IMG/VR virus record: IMGVR_UViG_3300019742_000002
Location: 27,724-91,723 of that record
DNA: 64,000 bases
Direction: 5' to 3' (one strand)
Source: a virus
The notes under the pieces are model-generated. The model had not been told where the DNA came from, did not search any database, and saw only the letters and a program-made list of their open reading frames with translations. A program made the position numbers and the translations under genes. The first letter of the stretch is position 1, and each line of letters starts with the position of its first letter. This document shows positions 1 to 7,696 of this stretch, piece after piece.

Positions 1-20
1 TTAAAAAAAATAAGAAAAAA

Positions 21-39
21 GTGGCTAGAAAATAGTCAC
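21..39 (-). terminator. rho-independent terminator
   Basis: GTGGCTA and TAGTCAC form a 7-bp stem with one G-T pair around a 5-base loop. On the minus strand the stem is followed by a T-rich run (top strand 1-20). It sits directly after the stop of the methyltransferase gene and probably ends that leftward operon. Confidence 0.75.
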
Positions 40-41
40 AT

Positions 42-812
42 CTAACTTTCCTCAATCCTTTTTTTAGCTATATTATAAGCTACTTGATTTTGGTCACAAT
101 ATATACCTCTACGACCTAACTTTTTAGCTACTGCTATAGTTGTTCCACTACCACCAAAGAAATCAGCTACTATTGAGTTTTCATTTGATGATGCTTTTAT
201 GATTCGTTCAAGTAATTTTGATGGTTTTTGGGTACTATAAATATAATCCTCACTATCTTTAGTTTTTAAGTATCCACTTCCATCTGCTATAGATTTTATA
301 TTCCAATAATCTTTTATTCTACTTCCATTATCGCTATTTTTTAATAAATTAATTATTGGAATGTTTGTCTTTCTGTAAACATATATATCATCGTGTTTTG
401 TAGCAAACGGTTTTTGTTTTGAACTACCACCCGCACCATAGCACCAAACTATATTATTTAAAAAATTATCTTTACCAAATATCTCATCTAAGAGTATTTT
501 TATATAGTGTCCTACATGCCAATCAATGTGAACATATATCGAACCTTTATCACTAAGTAGCTCTCTCATCTTTACTAATCTAGGATAGATAAAACTTAAA
601 AACTTTAAATCATTTTCATTTAGTATCTTATCAAACATTCCATAAACTAATGGTTCGTAATAGTTAGTTTTCTTCCAAGCTATCATATTAAACTTCTCAT
701 CTTGTTTTATCCCAAAAGGAGGGTCTATGTATATTAAGTCTATAGAATTTTCATCTAACTTATCCATTATTTCTAAGCAATCACCAATATACATATCTAT
801 TTTATTATCCAT
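42..812 (-). CDS. site-specific DNA methyltransferase, beta class
   Basis: This is probably an S-adenosylmethionine-dependent amino-methyltransferase that modifies adenine N6 or cytosine N4 in phage DNA, for example to evade host restriction. The catalytic motif DPPF is at residues 30-33 in the context LIYIDPPFG. The SAM-binding motif FGGSG is at about 219-223 in VADFFGGSGTT. The order catalytic motif, then middle region, then SAM motif is that of the beta class. At 256 aa it is a compact, complete enzyme. The start has AAAAGGAATTTAA in front of it. It is the last gene of a leftward run and is followed by a terminator hairpin. No restriction partner is visible nearby, so it looks like an orphan phage methylase. 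Target specificity cannot be read from the sequence. Confidence 0.9.
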   Translation of the reverse strand: MDNKIDMYIGDCLEIMDKLDENSIDLIYIDPPFGIKQDEKFNMIAWKKTNYYEPLVYGMFDKILNENDLKFLSFIYPRLVKMRELLSDKGSIYVHIDWHVGHYIKILLDEIFGKDNFLNNIVWCYGAGGSSKQKPFATKHDDIYVYRKTNIPIINLLKNSDNGSRIKDYWNIKSIADGSGYLKTKDSEDYIYSTQKPSKLLERIIKASSNENSIVADFFGGSGTTIAVAKKLGRRGIYCDQNQVAYNIAKKRIEES

Positions 813-833
813 TTAAATTCCTTTTATTTTTTA

Positions 834-1019
834 CTAACAAGTTATACCACCTATATAGACTTTCTTTTCATATTTTTCTAAATTACATTCTAAAGTTTCT
901 AAAGTAGCTTCATCACTATAGTTATATTTAAAAGATATATTATCAAATCCTTCATCTTTGAAATGGTTTCTTAAAATCTCTTCTAAGTCATCTAGGGTTA
1001 GTTCAACTTTCAATTGCAT
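834..1019 (-). CDS. hypothetical protein, 61 aa
   Basis: A small acidic protein of unknown function (MQLKVELTLDDLEEILRN at the N-terminus) with an amphipathic first helix. It overlaps the end of the small membrane-protein gene at 1010-1162, so the two are probably translationally coupled within the leftward operon that ends with the methyltransferase. Confidence 0.65.
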   Translation of the reverse strand: MQLKVELTLDDLEEILRNHFKDEGFDNISFKYNYSDEATLETLECNLEKYEKKVYIGGITC

Positions 1020-1162
1020 TTATGTTCCTTTAGTAGTTTAATAATTATCTTTTGGTTATTAATGATAATATTATGATTATTACCTATGTGTTGATTAGTT
1101 ATAACCCAAAGTAAAAAAACCTCTAAAATTATAATTGCTGTTGGAATTACTAAATCTTTCAT
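1010..1162 (-). CDS. small single-pass membrane protein, 50 aa
   Basis: Reading the minus strand gives a 50-residue frame beginning MKDLVIPTAIIILEVFLLWV, a hydrophobic helix long enough to span a membrane, followed by a polar Asn/Lys-rich tail. Its ATG overlaps the TGA of the upstream gene (ATGA at 1159-1162) and its end overlaps the next gene. This tight packing is typical of real phage operon genes. Function unknown; a role at the inner membrane is an inference from the helix alone. Confidence 0.6.
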   Translation of the reverse strand: MKDLVIPTAIIILEVFLLWVITNQHIGNNHNIIINNQKIIIKLLKEHKCN

Positions 1163-1470
1163 ACTATATTCTCATAATTAAAATTATCTACAAATTGGTA
1201 TTCTTTTTCCATAAAAATCCTACCTATCATCATTTCTAAACTTTGTTCGTCTATATACATATCGTTCTCCAAGGCAAACTCCATTAAATCATTAGGCTTT
1301 GGACAATTATCAATCCATCCATAAAAATCTTCTAATTCATAGACATTGTTATTAATATCTACCACAAATAAACTATACCATTTATTTGTATTTTCAACAG
1401 TAATAACTGGTTTTTTATATTCCTCACCACAATATATTAGATTAATATTTCTTGTTGATTTATATATCAT
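1159..1470 (-). CDS. hypothetical protein, 103 aa
   Basis: Unknown small soluble protein with no recognised motif. It follows the 188-aa gene after a 1-bp gap and hands over to the 50-aa membrane protein through an ATGA overlap, so it belongs to the same leftward transcript. The Trp, Tyr and Asp/Glu content suggests a compact globular domain. Confidence 0.65.
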   Translation of the reverse strand: MIYKSTRNINLIYCGEEYKKPVITVENTNKWYSLFVVDINNNVYELEDFYGWIDNCPKPNDLMEFALENDMYIDEQSLEMMIGRIFMEKEYQFVDNFNYENIV

Positions 1471-1471
1471 T

Positions 1472-2038
1472 TTAAACCTCCTTCAATTCTGCATGAAATT
1501 TAGCATATTTTCCTGATATTTCTAATATCTTTGGTTTAACACCTTCAATTTTCCAATCACCATCTTTATACTCAATTTTAGATAACTCGTTTAAAGACAT
1601 ATAAAGGGTGATTATACCGTGTTTAGCTTTGTATTTATAGTTAGAGCTATATTCAATAGTTTCGTCCTTATATGCTAATTTATACCCATCTACATATAGA
1701 CTTTTTTCTGAACCCATACCATAACCATCATCAAGATAGTCTAAAATTCTATGGGCTTTTTCTTTAAGTAGCTTGAATCTTTTAAAAGAGATTCTCTTTT
1801 TAGTTTTGGTTTTTAGATTTAAATATTGTTTTTGGAGTATCTCATTAGCTTTCTTAATCTCATCTTCAACTCTATATAATCTAAACTTTTCATAAAGTTT
1901 AGCTCTATTTCTACTTGTTGAGAAAGTATCTAATAACTTTTTGTCATCATAGTTACCTGTATATTTAGCTAATAATCTAGCCTTTTGTGGAATTGTTTTA
2001 CTCTTTTCTGTTTGTTTTTTGAGTGTTTGTAAGTTCAT
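1472..2038 (-). CDS. hypothetical basic protein, 188 aa
   Basis: Unknown protein. The N-terminal two thirds are Lys/Arg-rich and helical (for example TKTKKRISFKRFKLLKEKA near residue 75), and the C-terminal third is beta-rich. The charge pattern would suit nucleic-acid binding, but no family motif is visible. An AAAAGGA-type ribosome-binding site precedes the ATG. It is first in the leftward run 2038 to 42, behind a weak promoter-like box. Confidence 0.65.
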   Translation of the reverse strand: MNLQTLKKQTEKSKTIPQKARLLAKYTGNYDDKKLLDTFSTSRNRAKLYEKFRLYRVEDEIKKANEILQKQYLNLKTKTKKRISFKRFKLLKEKAHRILDYLDDGYGMGSEKSLYVDGYKLAYKDETIEYSSNYKYKAKHGIITLYMSLNELSKIEYKDGDWKIEGVKPKILEISGKYAKFHAELKEV

Positions 2039-2060
2039 TTTTTATCCTTTTGTTTTTAAT

Positions 2061-2082
2061 ATAATATATTAAACTAACTTAA
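2061..2082 (-). promoter_or_regulatory. candidate TTAAGTT-type promoter
   Basis: Minus-strand TTAAGTTAG is followed about 7 bp later by TATTAT, upstream of the gene at 1472-2038. It is a weaker match to the box-plus-TATAAT promoters seen elsewhere in the window. Confidence 0.4.
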
Positions 2083-2280
2083 TTATAGCTTAAAACTCAT
2101 ATATCTTTTTGAATTCATCTTAACTATATAGTCTACATATCCCTTAATATCTTTAACCCAATGATATATCATATTAGTATTACTTATTTGATATTTTAGA
2201 AGATTAAGATTATATGAATGAAAATCAACAATATAACCGTTATACTCTAGTATTCTCTTAGAGTTGAATTGTCCATATTT
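2083..2280 (-). other. open frame downstream of and in frame with the lipoprotein stop
   Basis: After the TAA that ends the lipoprotein gene (2281-2283) the same frame stays open for a further 65 codons (KYGQFNSKRILEYNGYIVDF and onward) with no good start codon of its own. It is either the former C-terminus of a longer protein cut by a nonsense mutation, or chance. Nothing else is visible between 2039 and 2280 except a weak promoter. Confidence 0.3.
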
Positions 2281-2475
2281 TTATTTACAATTTTGTGGTT
2301 TAAGTGTTTTGGGATTTATCCAAACACTTAATTTCTTAGTACTGTTTAGATAATATATATTATCCACACAAATCTTATTAAATGTACTAAATCCTGAGTT
2401 TCCTTTGGTAGTATAACTATCATCACATCCATTGATTGTCATTAATATTGCCAATATAACTAATACTCTTTTCAT
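2281..2475 (-). CDS. small lipoprotein, 64 aa
   Basis: The N-terminus MKRVLVILAILMTINGC is a short type II signal peptide with a lipobox (TINGC), so the mature protein would start at Cys17 with a lipid anchor. Phage-encoded small lipoproteins often act in superinfection exclusion or block receptors, but nothing here proves that. The remaining 47 residues contain two further cysteines. A promoter box lies directly upstream. The frame continues open beyond the stop (see 2083-2280). Confidence 0.6.
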   Translation of the reverse strand: MKRVLVILAILMTINGCDDSYTTKGNSGFSTFNKICVDNIYYLNSTKKLSVWINPKTLKPQNCK

Positions 2476-2505
2476 CTTTTATCCTTTATTTTGTTTAGAT
2501 AATAT

Positions 2506-2528
2506 ATTATATAATAAGTAAACTTAAA
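2506..2528 (-). promoter_or_regulatory. TTTAAGTTTA / TATAAT promoter
   Basis: On the minus strand TTTAAGTTTA is followed 7 bp later by TATAAT. It lies about 30 bp upstream of the lipoprotein start and matches the family of leftward promoters in this window. Confidence 0.65.
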
Positions 2529-2538
2529 CCAAGATAAA

Positions 2539-2679
2539 ACCATCTAAGATTAAAAAATTATTTATAGTATATAATAAAAACTTATAATAATCAAAATTTG
2601 TAAATAAAAACTCTTATAATAAAGAAAAGAATAATAAATTTTAAAAAATATAAATTATTATATTCAATCGTAGATACTT
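2539..2679. repeat. MITE-like interspersed repeat, copy 1
   Basis: First of seven ~130-bp non-coding repeats. One end reads ACCATCTAAGATTAAAA and the other (reversed) AGTATCTACGATTGAATATA, which are imperfect terminal inverted repeats. The interior contains the conserved block CTCTTATAATAAAGAAAA. It sits between divergent genes and abuts a late promoter. Confidence 0.8.
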
Positions 2680-2681
2680 TT

Positions 2682-2689
2682 TATAAATA
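2682..2689 (+). promoter_or_regulatory. T4-type late promoter TATAAATA
   Basis: Exact TATAAATA, 19 bp before the ATG of the 328-aa gene, with AAAAAGGAG in between. It starts a few bases outside repeat copy 1. Confidence 0.8.
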
Positions 2690-2708
2690 TCAATAAAAAG
2701 GAGTTTAA

Positions 2709-3695
2709 ATGTTAGATTTTAGAGAGGAATTTAAAAACCTACAATTTAATGAAGCTATTATGTTGGAGTTAGAAGATATTGAGTTAGTTGAGCGTATTTT
2801 ACCTTCACAAGCTATTTCATCAGCCTCAAAGAAAGATGTTAGAAAGATGTCAAGAGCTAACTTACAAAAAATCGTAGATAAATTTACGGAGTTTGTGGCT
2901 ATAGAATATCAAAAACATCCCAAAAAACAAAAATATCTAGGTAGAATGAGATTTATTACGGATACAGGAAAGATTGTAGAGTATCCTATTAAATCACTTA
3001 CAAAAGATTCTTATGACAAGATTATAAAAAATAAAGAAGAGGGTAGAGGTAGAGATACATCTACGGATAAAGCTAATAATAAATTAAGAGTTGAGGTTGG
3101 ATATGGTGAATGGATTACTATAAATCTTGATAATGTATTGGGATTGATTTTTAAAGGGAAAGTATTTAGTTTAGAGGATATATCTAGGCAAGATTTAGAT
3201 AATGAAACACAAGAATCAACTATTATGAGATTTGTTAATAATCAAGCTAGAACAAAAACAAAAATAATTAATAATCTTATACCAATTCTAAAAGAGTTCA
3301 ATTTTTCTAAAATACCTGATGAAGCTGACGAAGAAAAGGAAAAAAGAAAAGCTTTAAAAAGTATTAGGTCTATGAGTACAGTTACTAAGTATATTGCTCA
3401 ATCAAAAAGAGAAAAGGCTATGGATGACACCAAAGATAGCTATAGTGTTACTGTTAAAGGATACAATCCAAAAGATGATTTGTTGCAAGTTGAGGTTAAG
3501 ATAAATCTTCAAGAAGTTCTAAGTAATTTTGGTTATGATAATTTGACTTTAGGGAAAGTTCCTGAAGGTTTTTCAAAGAGTGATTGGAAAGAAAAAGTAC
3601 AAAGTATAAAAGATGAGATTAGTGAGGTATTTGTAGCTAATGGGTTTAACTGTAAAGTAGGTAGAGCTTGGATTAATTGTATAGTAGAGGGTTAA
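2709..3695 (+). CDS. late protein of unknown function, 328 aa
   Basis: An isolated rightward gene in a leftward region. It has a perfect late promoter and a strong Shine-Dalgarno (AAAAAGGAG), so it is expressed late and is probably a virion or assembly protein. It is rich in charged residues, with two Lys/Glu-rich helical stretches (roughly 200-240 and 290-315) and Gly/aromatic beta-rich segments between. No family was recognised. A short inverted repeat overlaps its end and may terminate transcription against the convergent gene at 3701. Confidence 0.75.
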   Translation: MLDFREEFKNLQFNEAIMLELEDIELVERILPSQAISSASKKDVRKMSRANLQKIVDKFTEFVAIEYQKHPKKQKYLGRMRFITDTGKIVEYPIKSLTKDSYDKIIKNKEEGRGRDTSTDKANNKLRVEVGYGEWITINLDNVLGLIFKGKVFSLEDISRQDLDNETQESTIMRFVNNQARTKTKIINNLIPILKEFNFSKIPDEADEEKEKRKALKSIRSMSTVTKYIAQSKREKAMDDTKDSYSVTVKGYNPKDDLLQVEVKINLQEVLSNFGYDNLTLGKVPEGFSKSDWKEKVQSIKDEISEVFVANGFNCKVGRAWINCIVEG

Positions 3696-3703
3696 TCCCT
3701 CTA
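3685..3703. terminator. convergent stem-loop
   Basis: TAGAGGG and CCCTCTA form a 7-bp perfect stem around TTAAT at the meeting point of convergent genes. It has no strong T-run, so termination is tentative. Confidence 0.45.
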
Positions 3704-3934
3704 TTGGTATCTAAATAATAAGTCTATTTGATGTTCAAGTTCATTAGCTTCTTCATATATCCAAATCATATAATCTTTAGTTACCTCATCTTGCTCGTAT
3801 AAATCTTTTATAGAATCTACATAACCTCTTAGGTAAGAATCTCTAAAATTATTCAATTCTTTTCTATAATTATGGGAATATTTATAATCATCTCTTAACT
3901 TTTCAAATCTAGCTATTGGCTTAAATATTTTCAT
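3701..3934 (-). CDS. hypothetical protein, 77 aa
   Basis: Small charged, mostly helical protein with no recognised motif. Its start overlaps the stop of the preceding membrane-protein gene by 4 bp, so it is translationally coupled to it. Function unknown. Confidence 0.65.
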   Translation of the reverse strand: MKIFKPIARFEKLRDDYKYSHNYRKELNNFRDSYLRGYVDSIKDLYEQDEVTKDYMIWIYEEANELEHQIDLLFRYQ

Positions 3935-4158
3935 TTTTTGTTCCTTTTAATATAATAGTGTATGTTTAAGTATGTGATATGTATTATAGCAATATCAGTA
4001 ACCAATAATATAATTCCTAAAATTATCATTTTTATCTCCCAAATATTTTCCAAGTAACTTATATACATACCTAAATGCAATAGAGATAAAGGGGTGAATA
4101 TAAGAAGTATAAATAAAGTATCCCATAAAAACCACAATATATTTTTTAATAGTTTCAT
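3931..4158 (-). CDS. two-helix membrane protein, 75 aa
   Basis: Two hydrophobic helices (about residues 5-30 and 40-65) are separated by a short polar turn, with a Lys/Arg-rich C-terminus (YYIKRNKK). This predicts a small inner-membrane protein with the tail in the cytoplasm. It touches its neighbours on both sides (1-bp and 4-bp overlaps) in a leftward operon starting near 4455. Function unknown. Confidence 0.65.
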   Translation of the reverse strand: MKLLKNILWFLWDTLFILLIFTPLSLLHLGMYISYLENIWEIKMIILGIILLVTDIAIIHITYLNIHYYIKRNKK

Positions 4159-4424
4159 TATAAATACTTAGAAAATTTTAAAATAGCATTCACTTCATAT
4201 TCTGAAGGGTCACTATTAGTGATATAATCTTTTATAGATTTATCAGTAATCTCACAATCATCATCTTCAATAGATTCCATACAATCTATAATATCTTCTT
4301 TTAGGTATATAGAAATACTTGAATTCTCTATATAATCTTGCATATCATCGTAGTTATCTATTTCATCATTTTGTCTCATTATATCGTTCATTGTGTTTTC
4401 AAATCTACAATAGCTCATATTCAT
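4158..4424 (-). CDS. acidic hypothetical protein, 88 aa
   Basis: Very acidic small protein (the middle contains CMESIEDDDCEITD) beginning MNMSYCRFENT, a start seen in many phage-encoded small unknown proteins. The high Asp/Glu content could mimic nucleic acid, but that is only a suggestion. It is first in the operon 4424 to 3701, behind a promoter box. Confidence 0.65.
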   Translation of the reverse strand: MNMSYCRFENTMNDIMRQNDEIDNYDDMQDYIENSSISIYLKEDIIDCMESIEDDDCEITDKSIKDYITNSDPSEYEVNAILKFSKYL

Positions 4425-4454
4425 TTTAAATCCTTTTGGTTGTTTAGATAATGT

Positions 4455-4477
4455 ATTGTATAGTAACTAAACTTAAA
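4455..4477 (-). promoter_or_regulatory. TTTAAGTTTA-type promoter
   Basis: Minus-strand TTTAAGTTTA followed by a degenerate -10 (TATACA/TACAAT), 30-50 bp upstream of the gene at 4158-4424. Confidence 0.55.
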
Positions 4478-4508
4478 GTACTATTAAATAGATATTCTAT
4501 ATGGTTAT

Positions 4509-4811
4509 TTAATAATTATTTTGATAACATTCTACATCTTTATTTATACCCTCAAAATAGCACCTAAACCAACAAAACTCTTTTGAATCTTCTCTTATAT
4601 GTTTACAATTATATAGATATGCTTTTTTAGGTTTTATTGTGAATAGGGAATTTATTATAAAATTATCCCAAGTATTATATGGTATTGTATACGAATTGGT
4701 ATATTTCTCTATACCCTTAGAATCAAATACTCTAAAATCTTGTACATATTCAACCTCTATATTCATACTCTCTAATACATCTTTGATATTATCTCTTTTA
4801 AATTCTAACAA
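4509..4811 (-). CDS. late hypothetical protein, 100 aa
   Basis: The first codon is TTG at 4811, preceded at good spacing by GAGGAG, with TATAAATA 20 bp further up, so it is a late gene. The protein is aromatic- and Cys-rich near the C-terminus (CKHIREDSKEFCWFRCYFEG). No family recognised. The opposite strand carries a long open frame here, which I regard as a shadow. Confidence 0.6.
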   Translation of the reverse strand: MLEFKRDNIKDVLESMNIEVEYVQDFRVFDSKGIEKYTNSYTIPYNTWDNFIINSLFTIKPKKAYLYNCKHIREDSKEFCWFRCYFEGINKDVECYQNNY

Positions 4812-4831
4812 AATTCACTCCTCTTTATTAG

Positions 4832-4839
4832 TATTTATA
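4832..4839 (-). promoter_or_regulatory. T4-type late promoter TATAAATA
   Basis: The minus strand reads TATAAATA 20 bp before the TTG start of the 100-aa gene at 4509-4811, with GAGGAG between them. Confidence 0.75.
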
Positions 4840-4864
4840 AAGAAGTTTGGATTTTATTTTACTC

Positions 4865-4963
4865 TCAACTATTTAGAGATGTATTATCAAAATAACCTAA
4901 GTCATATTCTCTCCACTCTTTTATACTATTTTTATCAAACCCACATAAAATTTTAAAATTCAT
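4865..4963 (-). CDS. possible 32-aa protein overlapping the clamp gene end
   Basis: An ATG within the last codons of the clamp-like gene opens a 32-residue frame (MNFKILCGFDKNSIKEWREY and 12 more). Overlap with an upstream stop is common in this genome, but no separate Shine-Dalgarno is obvious. Low-confidence small gene. Confidence 0.35.
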   Translation of the reverse strand: MNFKILCGFDKNSIKEWREYDLGYFDNTSLNS

Positions 4964-6155
4964 TATCTTCATATTTAAGTAATTTATCTTCAAGCTCTTT
5001 TATCCTCGTTCTTAATTCTTTAATTAATTTAGATTCATCTTCTTGAACCTTTGGTTTAGCCTTTATTACCTTTGTGGATTTTATACTATTATAATTGAAA
5101 TCTTTTGGTGTATCTTCAAGTTTTTGTTTTATATCTTTTAAATCATACAAAAATTTTTGTGGTATTGGCATAATCAATGTATATACCTCACTTGAAACTA
5201 TCTTAATAGGATGGTTGTTATCTTGTATAAATATTTCAATTTCATTCGTATCTATAGCCTTATGTACTCTTTTAGCATCTATAACTATCTCTAATGGAGC
5301 GTCTATATTATAATCACAACTCAATCTTTGAGTATAACCTATTTTATTTTTAATATCATCGTATTCTTGAACTATACAAATTCCATCTTGAAAAATTAAT
5401 TTACATTCTTTTATTTTTTCTGTGGCTTTTTTGAGTTCTATACCATTAATTTTTATACTAATATTAAACTCTTGTTTAATAACTCGTTGATAGTCACTAG
5501 TTATATTATTTGTATATAATTTAGATGTTATTTTAATATCGTTATCTACATAGAAAGATACAAACTCTTTACCTATTTTAACTTTTTTAAGTATTATATT
5601 AGGTACAATAGCCTTTTTAGGAATAGCATATAAACCTACAGAATTAGGTGAAAATTCATTTATGGTCATGGATATTGTGTCTGTGCTAATAATTTTATGA
5701 TTATTATAATCTACCAATAATCCTTTATAGACATCTAGCGCATAATTTGGATTTATTCCATCATATATAACCTTAGAGATAGGAATATCATCTTTATTAA
5801 CTAGAACATCATTATTAAACATATCTTCATAATCTTTATATGTTTTGTCTATTTTTGGATTTTTTATGTTTTCAAAAGATTTTTCCAATGTCCCTGATTT
5901 TATTACAATTTGACTATCTTTAAACTCAAATTCTAAATCATCTTTAGAGTTTTTTAAAAAATTCTTAAACTCTAAAAAATCTATCTTGAAATCAGGTAAA
6001 GTTAAGGGTATTGAGCAAGATGTTTTAAATTCATAAGAACCAGTCTCTAGTAGTGTATTATTATCTTTATTTGTAAACAATAATAAGGGTTGAGTATTTT
6101 TGTTGTAACTTTTTTGAAGATATTTCATATATCTTTTAATGTCTTTTATTTTCAT
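4953..6155 (-). CDS. DnaN-like sliding clamp candidate
   Basis: At 400 aa this resembles a three-domain bacterial beta clamp more than the 228-aa T4 gp45. A segment near residue 155 reads KIISTDTISMTINEF, comparable to the stretch of DnaN that begins with STDG. It is followed by IPKKAI, and TLIMPIP near residue 327 is comparable to the conserved C-terminal MPM/MPI of clamps. The last 50 residues are a charged coiled coil (KLIKELRTRIKELEDKLLKY), which clamps lack. If correct, it tethers the replicative polymerase or loads late transcription. The call rests on motif-level resemblance only; an unrelated beta-rich protein is possible. It overlaps the upstream 68-aa gene by 20 bp. Confidence 0.45.
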   Translation of the reverse strand: MKIKDIKRYMKYLQKSYNKNTQPLLLFTNKDNNTLLETGSYEFKTSCSIPLTLPDFKIDFLEFKNFLKNSKDDLEFEFKDSQIVIKSGTLEKSFENIKNPKIDKTYKDYEDMFNNDVLVNKDDIPISKVIYDGINPNYALDVYKGLLVDYNNHKIISTDTISMTINEFSPNSVGLYAIPKKAIVPNIILKKVKIGKEFVSFYVDNDIKITSKLYTNNITSDYQRVIKQEFNISIKINGIELKKATEKIKECKLIFQDGICIVQEYDDIKNKIGYTQRLSCDYNIDAPLEIVIDAKRVHKAIDTNEIEIFIQDNNHPIKIVSSEVYTLIMPIPQKFLYDLKDIKQKLEDTPKDFNYNSIKSTKVIKAKPKVQEDESKLIKELRTRIKELEDKLLKYEDNEF

Positions 6156-6342
6156 AATAATCCCTTCTTATTTCCTTTATTATATTGGATTCTTTATAAT
6201 CCAATAGAAACTTTCCTGATTCATTTTTAATTATATACATAAGACACTCATCTTTATTGTTACATTTGTTAAACATAGACTTAGAATATAATAAAGGTAG
6301 CTGATACTTAGCTTTTAGTTCCATTTGCCATTTATCTAGCAT
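6136..6342 (-). CDS. hypothetical protein, 68 aa
   Basis: Small protein with two cysteines (NKCNNKDECLMY) and a basic C-terminus. It overlaps genes on both sides (20 bp with the clamp-like gene, 11 bp with the 130-aa gene), so it is translated as part of the operon 7153 to 4953. Function unknown. Confidence 0.6.
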   Translation of the reverse strand: MLDKWQMELKAKYQLPLLYSKSMFNKCNNKDECLMYIIKNESGKFLLDYKESNIIKEIRRDYYENKRH

Positions 6343-6724
6343 TTTTAATCTCCTTCACTAAATCGGGTACATAGACACTAGATAGTGGGTTTTTGTCTAT
6401 ATACCCTTGACCTATTTTTTGAATATATCTAATTATATATTCTTTCTCTTTTTCATTCAACTCAGAATTATCAAGGGTATATTCATCAATACTATTTACA
6501 ATTACACCAATTATCTGGTGAGATATATCTTTTAGTTTTCGTGTAGAGATTTTCATATTTTGATTTTTGGTAAAGTATTCATCAATAGACATATCTTTTC
6601 TGGTAAGTATTTTTATTGAGTTATAGTTATTTCCATACTCAGCTCTCACCTCCTTTAAAGTCATTTGTTCTATCTCTAAATACTCAGTCTCTTTATTTTG
6701 ATAAGATATTTCTATAATCATCAT
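6332..6724 (-). CDS. hypothetical protein, 130 aa
   Basis: Unknown protein with a beta-rich N-terminal half and a helical C-terminal half. It lies between the macro-domain gene and the clamp-like gene, 9 bp from the former, in a leftward operon. No catalytic motif seen. Confidence 0.65.
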   Translation of the reverse strand: MMIIEISYQNKETEYLEIEQMTLKEVRAEYGNNYNSIKILTRKDMSIDEYFTKNQNMKISTRKLKDISHQIIGVIVNSIDEYTLDNSELNEKEKEYIIRYIQKIGQGYIDKNPLSSVYVPDLVKEIKNAR

Positions 6725-6733
6725 ACACTCCTT

Positions 6734-7153
6734 TTAAATTTCATAAACTGTTATATTATCAGGTAACTTATTCAGTTTAGATTTAATCATATTCTCATCT
6801 AAACCTCCGTTTAATGTTCCTAAAAGTGTCATAGCAATTGTTTTGTTGCTATTTTCCAAAGCGAATTCATTTAATTTAGAAATAGTTCTATCAATCAAAT
6901 CAATAGGTGACGGATTTTTAAAATGGATTTTAGTTTGAAGTGCTATGATTCTATCTATTACCAATAGATTAAATTCACTTAAATGTTCTATCTTATTCCC
7001 AAATTCTAAAGAAATTCCTTTAAAATTATCTCTAAAAGCCTTCGCTACACCAGCACCCATAACTAATTCACCATTCCTTTTGATAACTGAATTAGCTGTG
7101 AAACATATATAATCCTCTTCGGCTTGTAATATGTTACCTTTTTTATATTTCAT
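6734..7153 (-). CDS. macro-domain protein (ADP-ribose binding or hydrolysis)
   Basis: The segment ICFTANSVIKRNGELVMGAG (residues 17-36) followed by VAKAFRD matches the macro-domain signature: a strand, an Asn, then a Gly-rich loop and a helix that hold ADP-ribose. TLLGTLNGGLD near residue 107 corresponds to the second phosphate-binding loop. Length (139 aa) fits a stand-alone macro domain. Such proteins bind or hydrolyse ADP-ribose groups. In a phage this may undo host ADP-ribosylation or recycle the product of phage transferases. It is first in the operon behind the promoter at 7182-7204. Confidence 0.7.
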   Translation of the reverse strand: MKYKKGNILQAEEDYICFTANSVIKRNGELVMGAGVAKAFRDNFKGISLEFGNKIEHLSEFNLLVIDRIIALQTKIHFKNPSPIDLIDRTISKLNEFALENSNKTIAMTLLGTLNGGLDENMIKSKLNKLPDNITVYEI

Positions 7154-7181
7154 TTTATTCCTTTAATTTTTAGTATTCATA

Positions 7182-7204
7182 ATCATAACCAAATAAAACT
7201 TAAA
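7182..7204 (-). promoter_or_regulatory. TTTTAAGTTTTA / TATGAT promoter
   Basis: Minus-strand TTTAAGTTTTA and TATGAT lie about 30-50 bp upstream of the macro-domain gene and belong to the recurring leftward promoter family. Confidence 0.55.
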
Positions 7205-7210
7205 AGAACA

Positions 7211-7696
7211 TTAACCATCCGTTAAAATAGTCAAAGTACCCCAGTCAATTTTACCTGCTATGAAGACATTAAGATTATCTAAATTAAGAGGTTTCTTAAA
7301 TTTCTTTTTGATTATATTATCCACAAAACTTCTATGAATTTCATCATAATTTAACTCATCTTTTATTACTTTATATTCACAAGTATAAGTAAGTCCAACT
7401 AAAAATGAACCGGATTCATCGTGATAATTTTCATCTTCTATGAATATACATTCATCTTCTAGTCCAAGTTTCTTAATCTCTTTTTGAAAATCTTGTATAA
7501 TTTTTATGTTATTATCTAAATCATCAATATTATAAAAATTTGGTGATGATATAGAACTCCAATCAAAAAATTCTACTCCAAGATACGAATGTTCATATTT
7601 TGTACCTTTTTGATATTTTGACTTTTCTATTTGGAAATAATCCTCTATAGATTTTGCATAAGATTTTAGCTCATTGTGGTATTGTTTTGTTGTCAT
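7211..7696 (-). CDS. hypothetical protein, 161 aa
   Basis: Unknown soluble protein, aromatic-rich (EYHSYLGVEFFDWSSISSPN region) with an acidic middle. It overlaps the upstream 81-aa gene by 26 bp and is co-transcribed with it from the promoter at 7906-7928. No recognised domain. Confidence 0.65.
   Translation of the reverse strand: MTTKQYHNELKSYAKSIEDYFQIEKSKYQKGTKYEHSYLGVEFFDWSSISSPNFYNIDDLDNNIKIIQDFQKEIKKLGLEDECIFIEDENYHDESGSFLVGLTYTCEYKVIKDELNYDEIHRSFVDNIIKKKFKKPLNLDNLNVFIAGKIDWGTLTILTDG

Noticed and set aside
4639-4956. Rightward 105-aa frame opposite the late gene at 4509-4811
   Set aside because: No ribosome-binding site. It overlaps a leftward frame with a late promoter and good start, and its composition is that of an antisense shadow. 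The same reasoning removes the other opposite-strand frames at 5095, 7674, 11999, 12344, 14794, 16472, 17178, 19256, 21451, 22667, 25399, 26595, 26834, 29990, 31110, 33905, 36249, 38174, 45445, 46850, 47181, 54252 and 55084.
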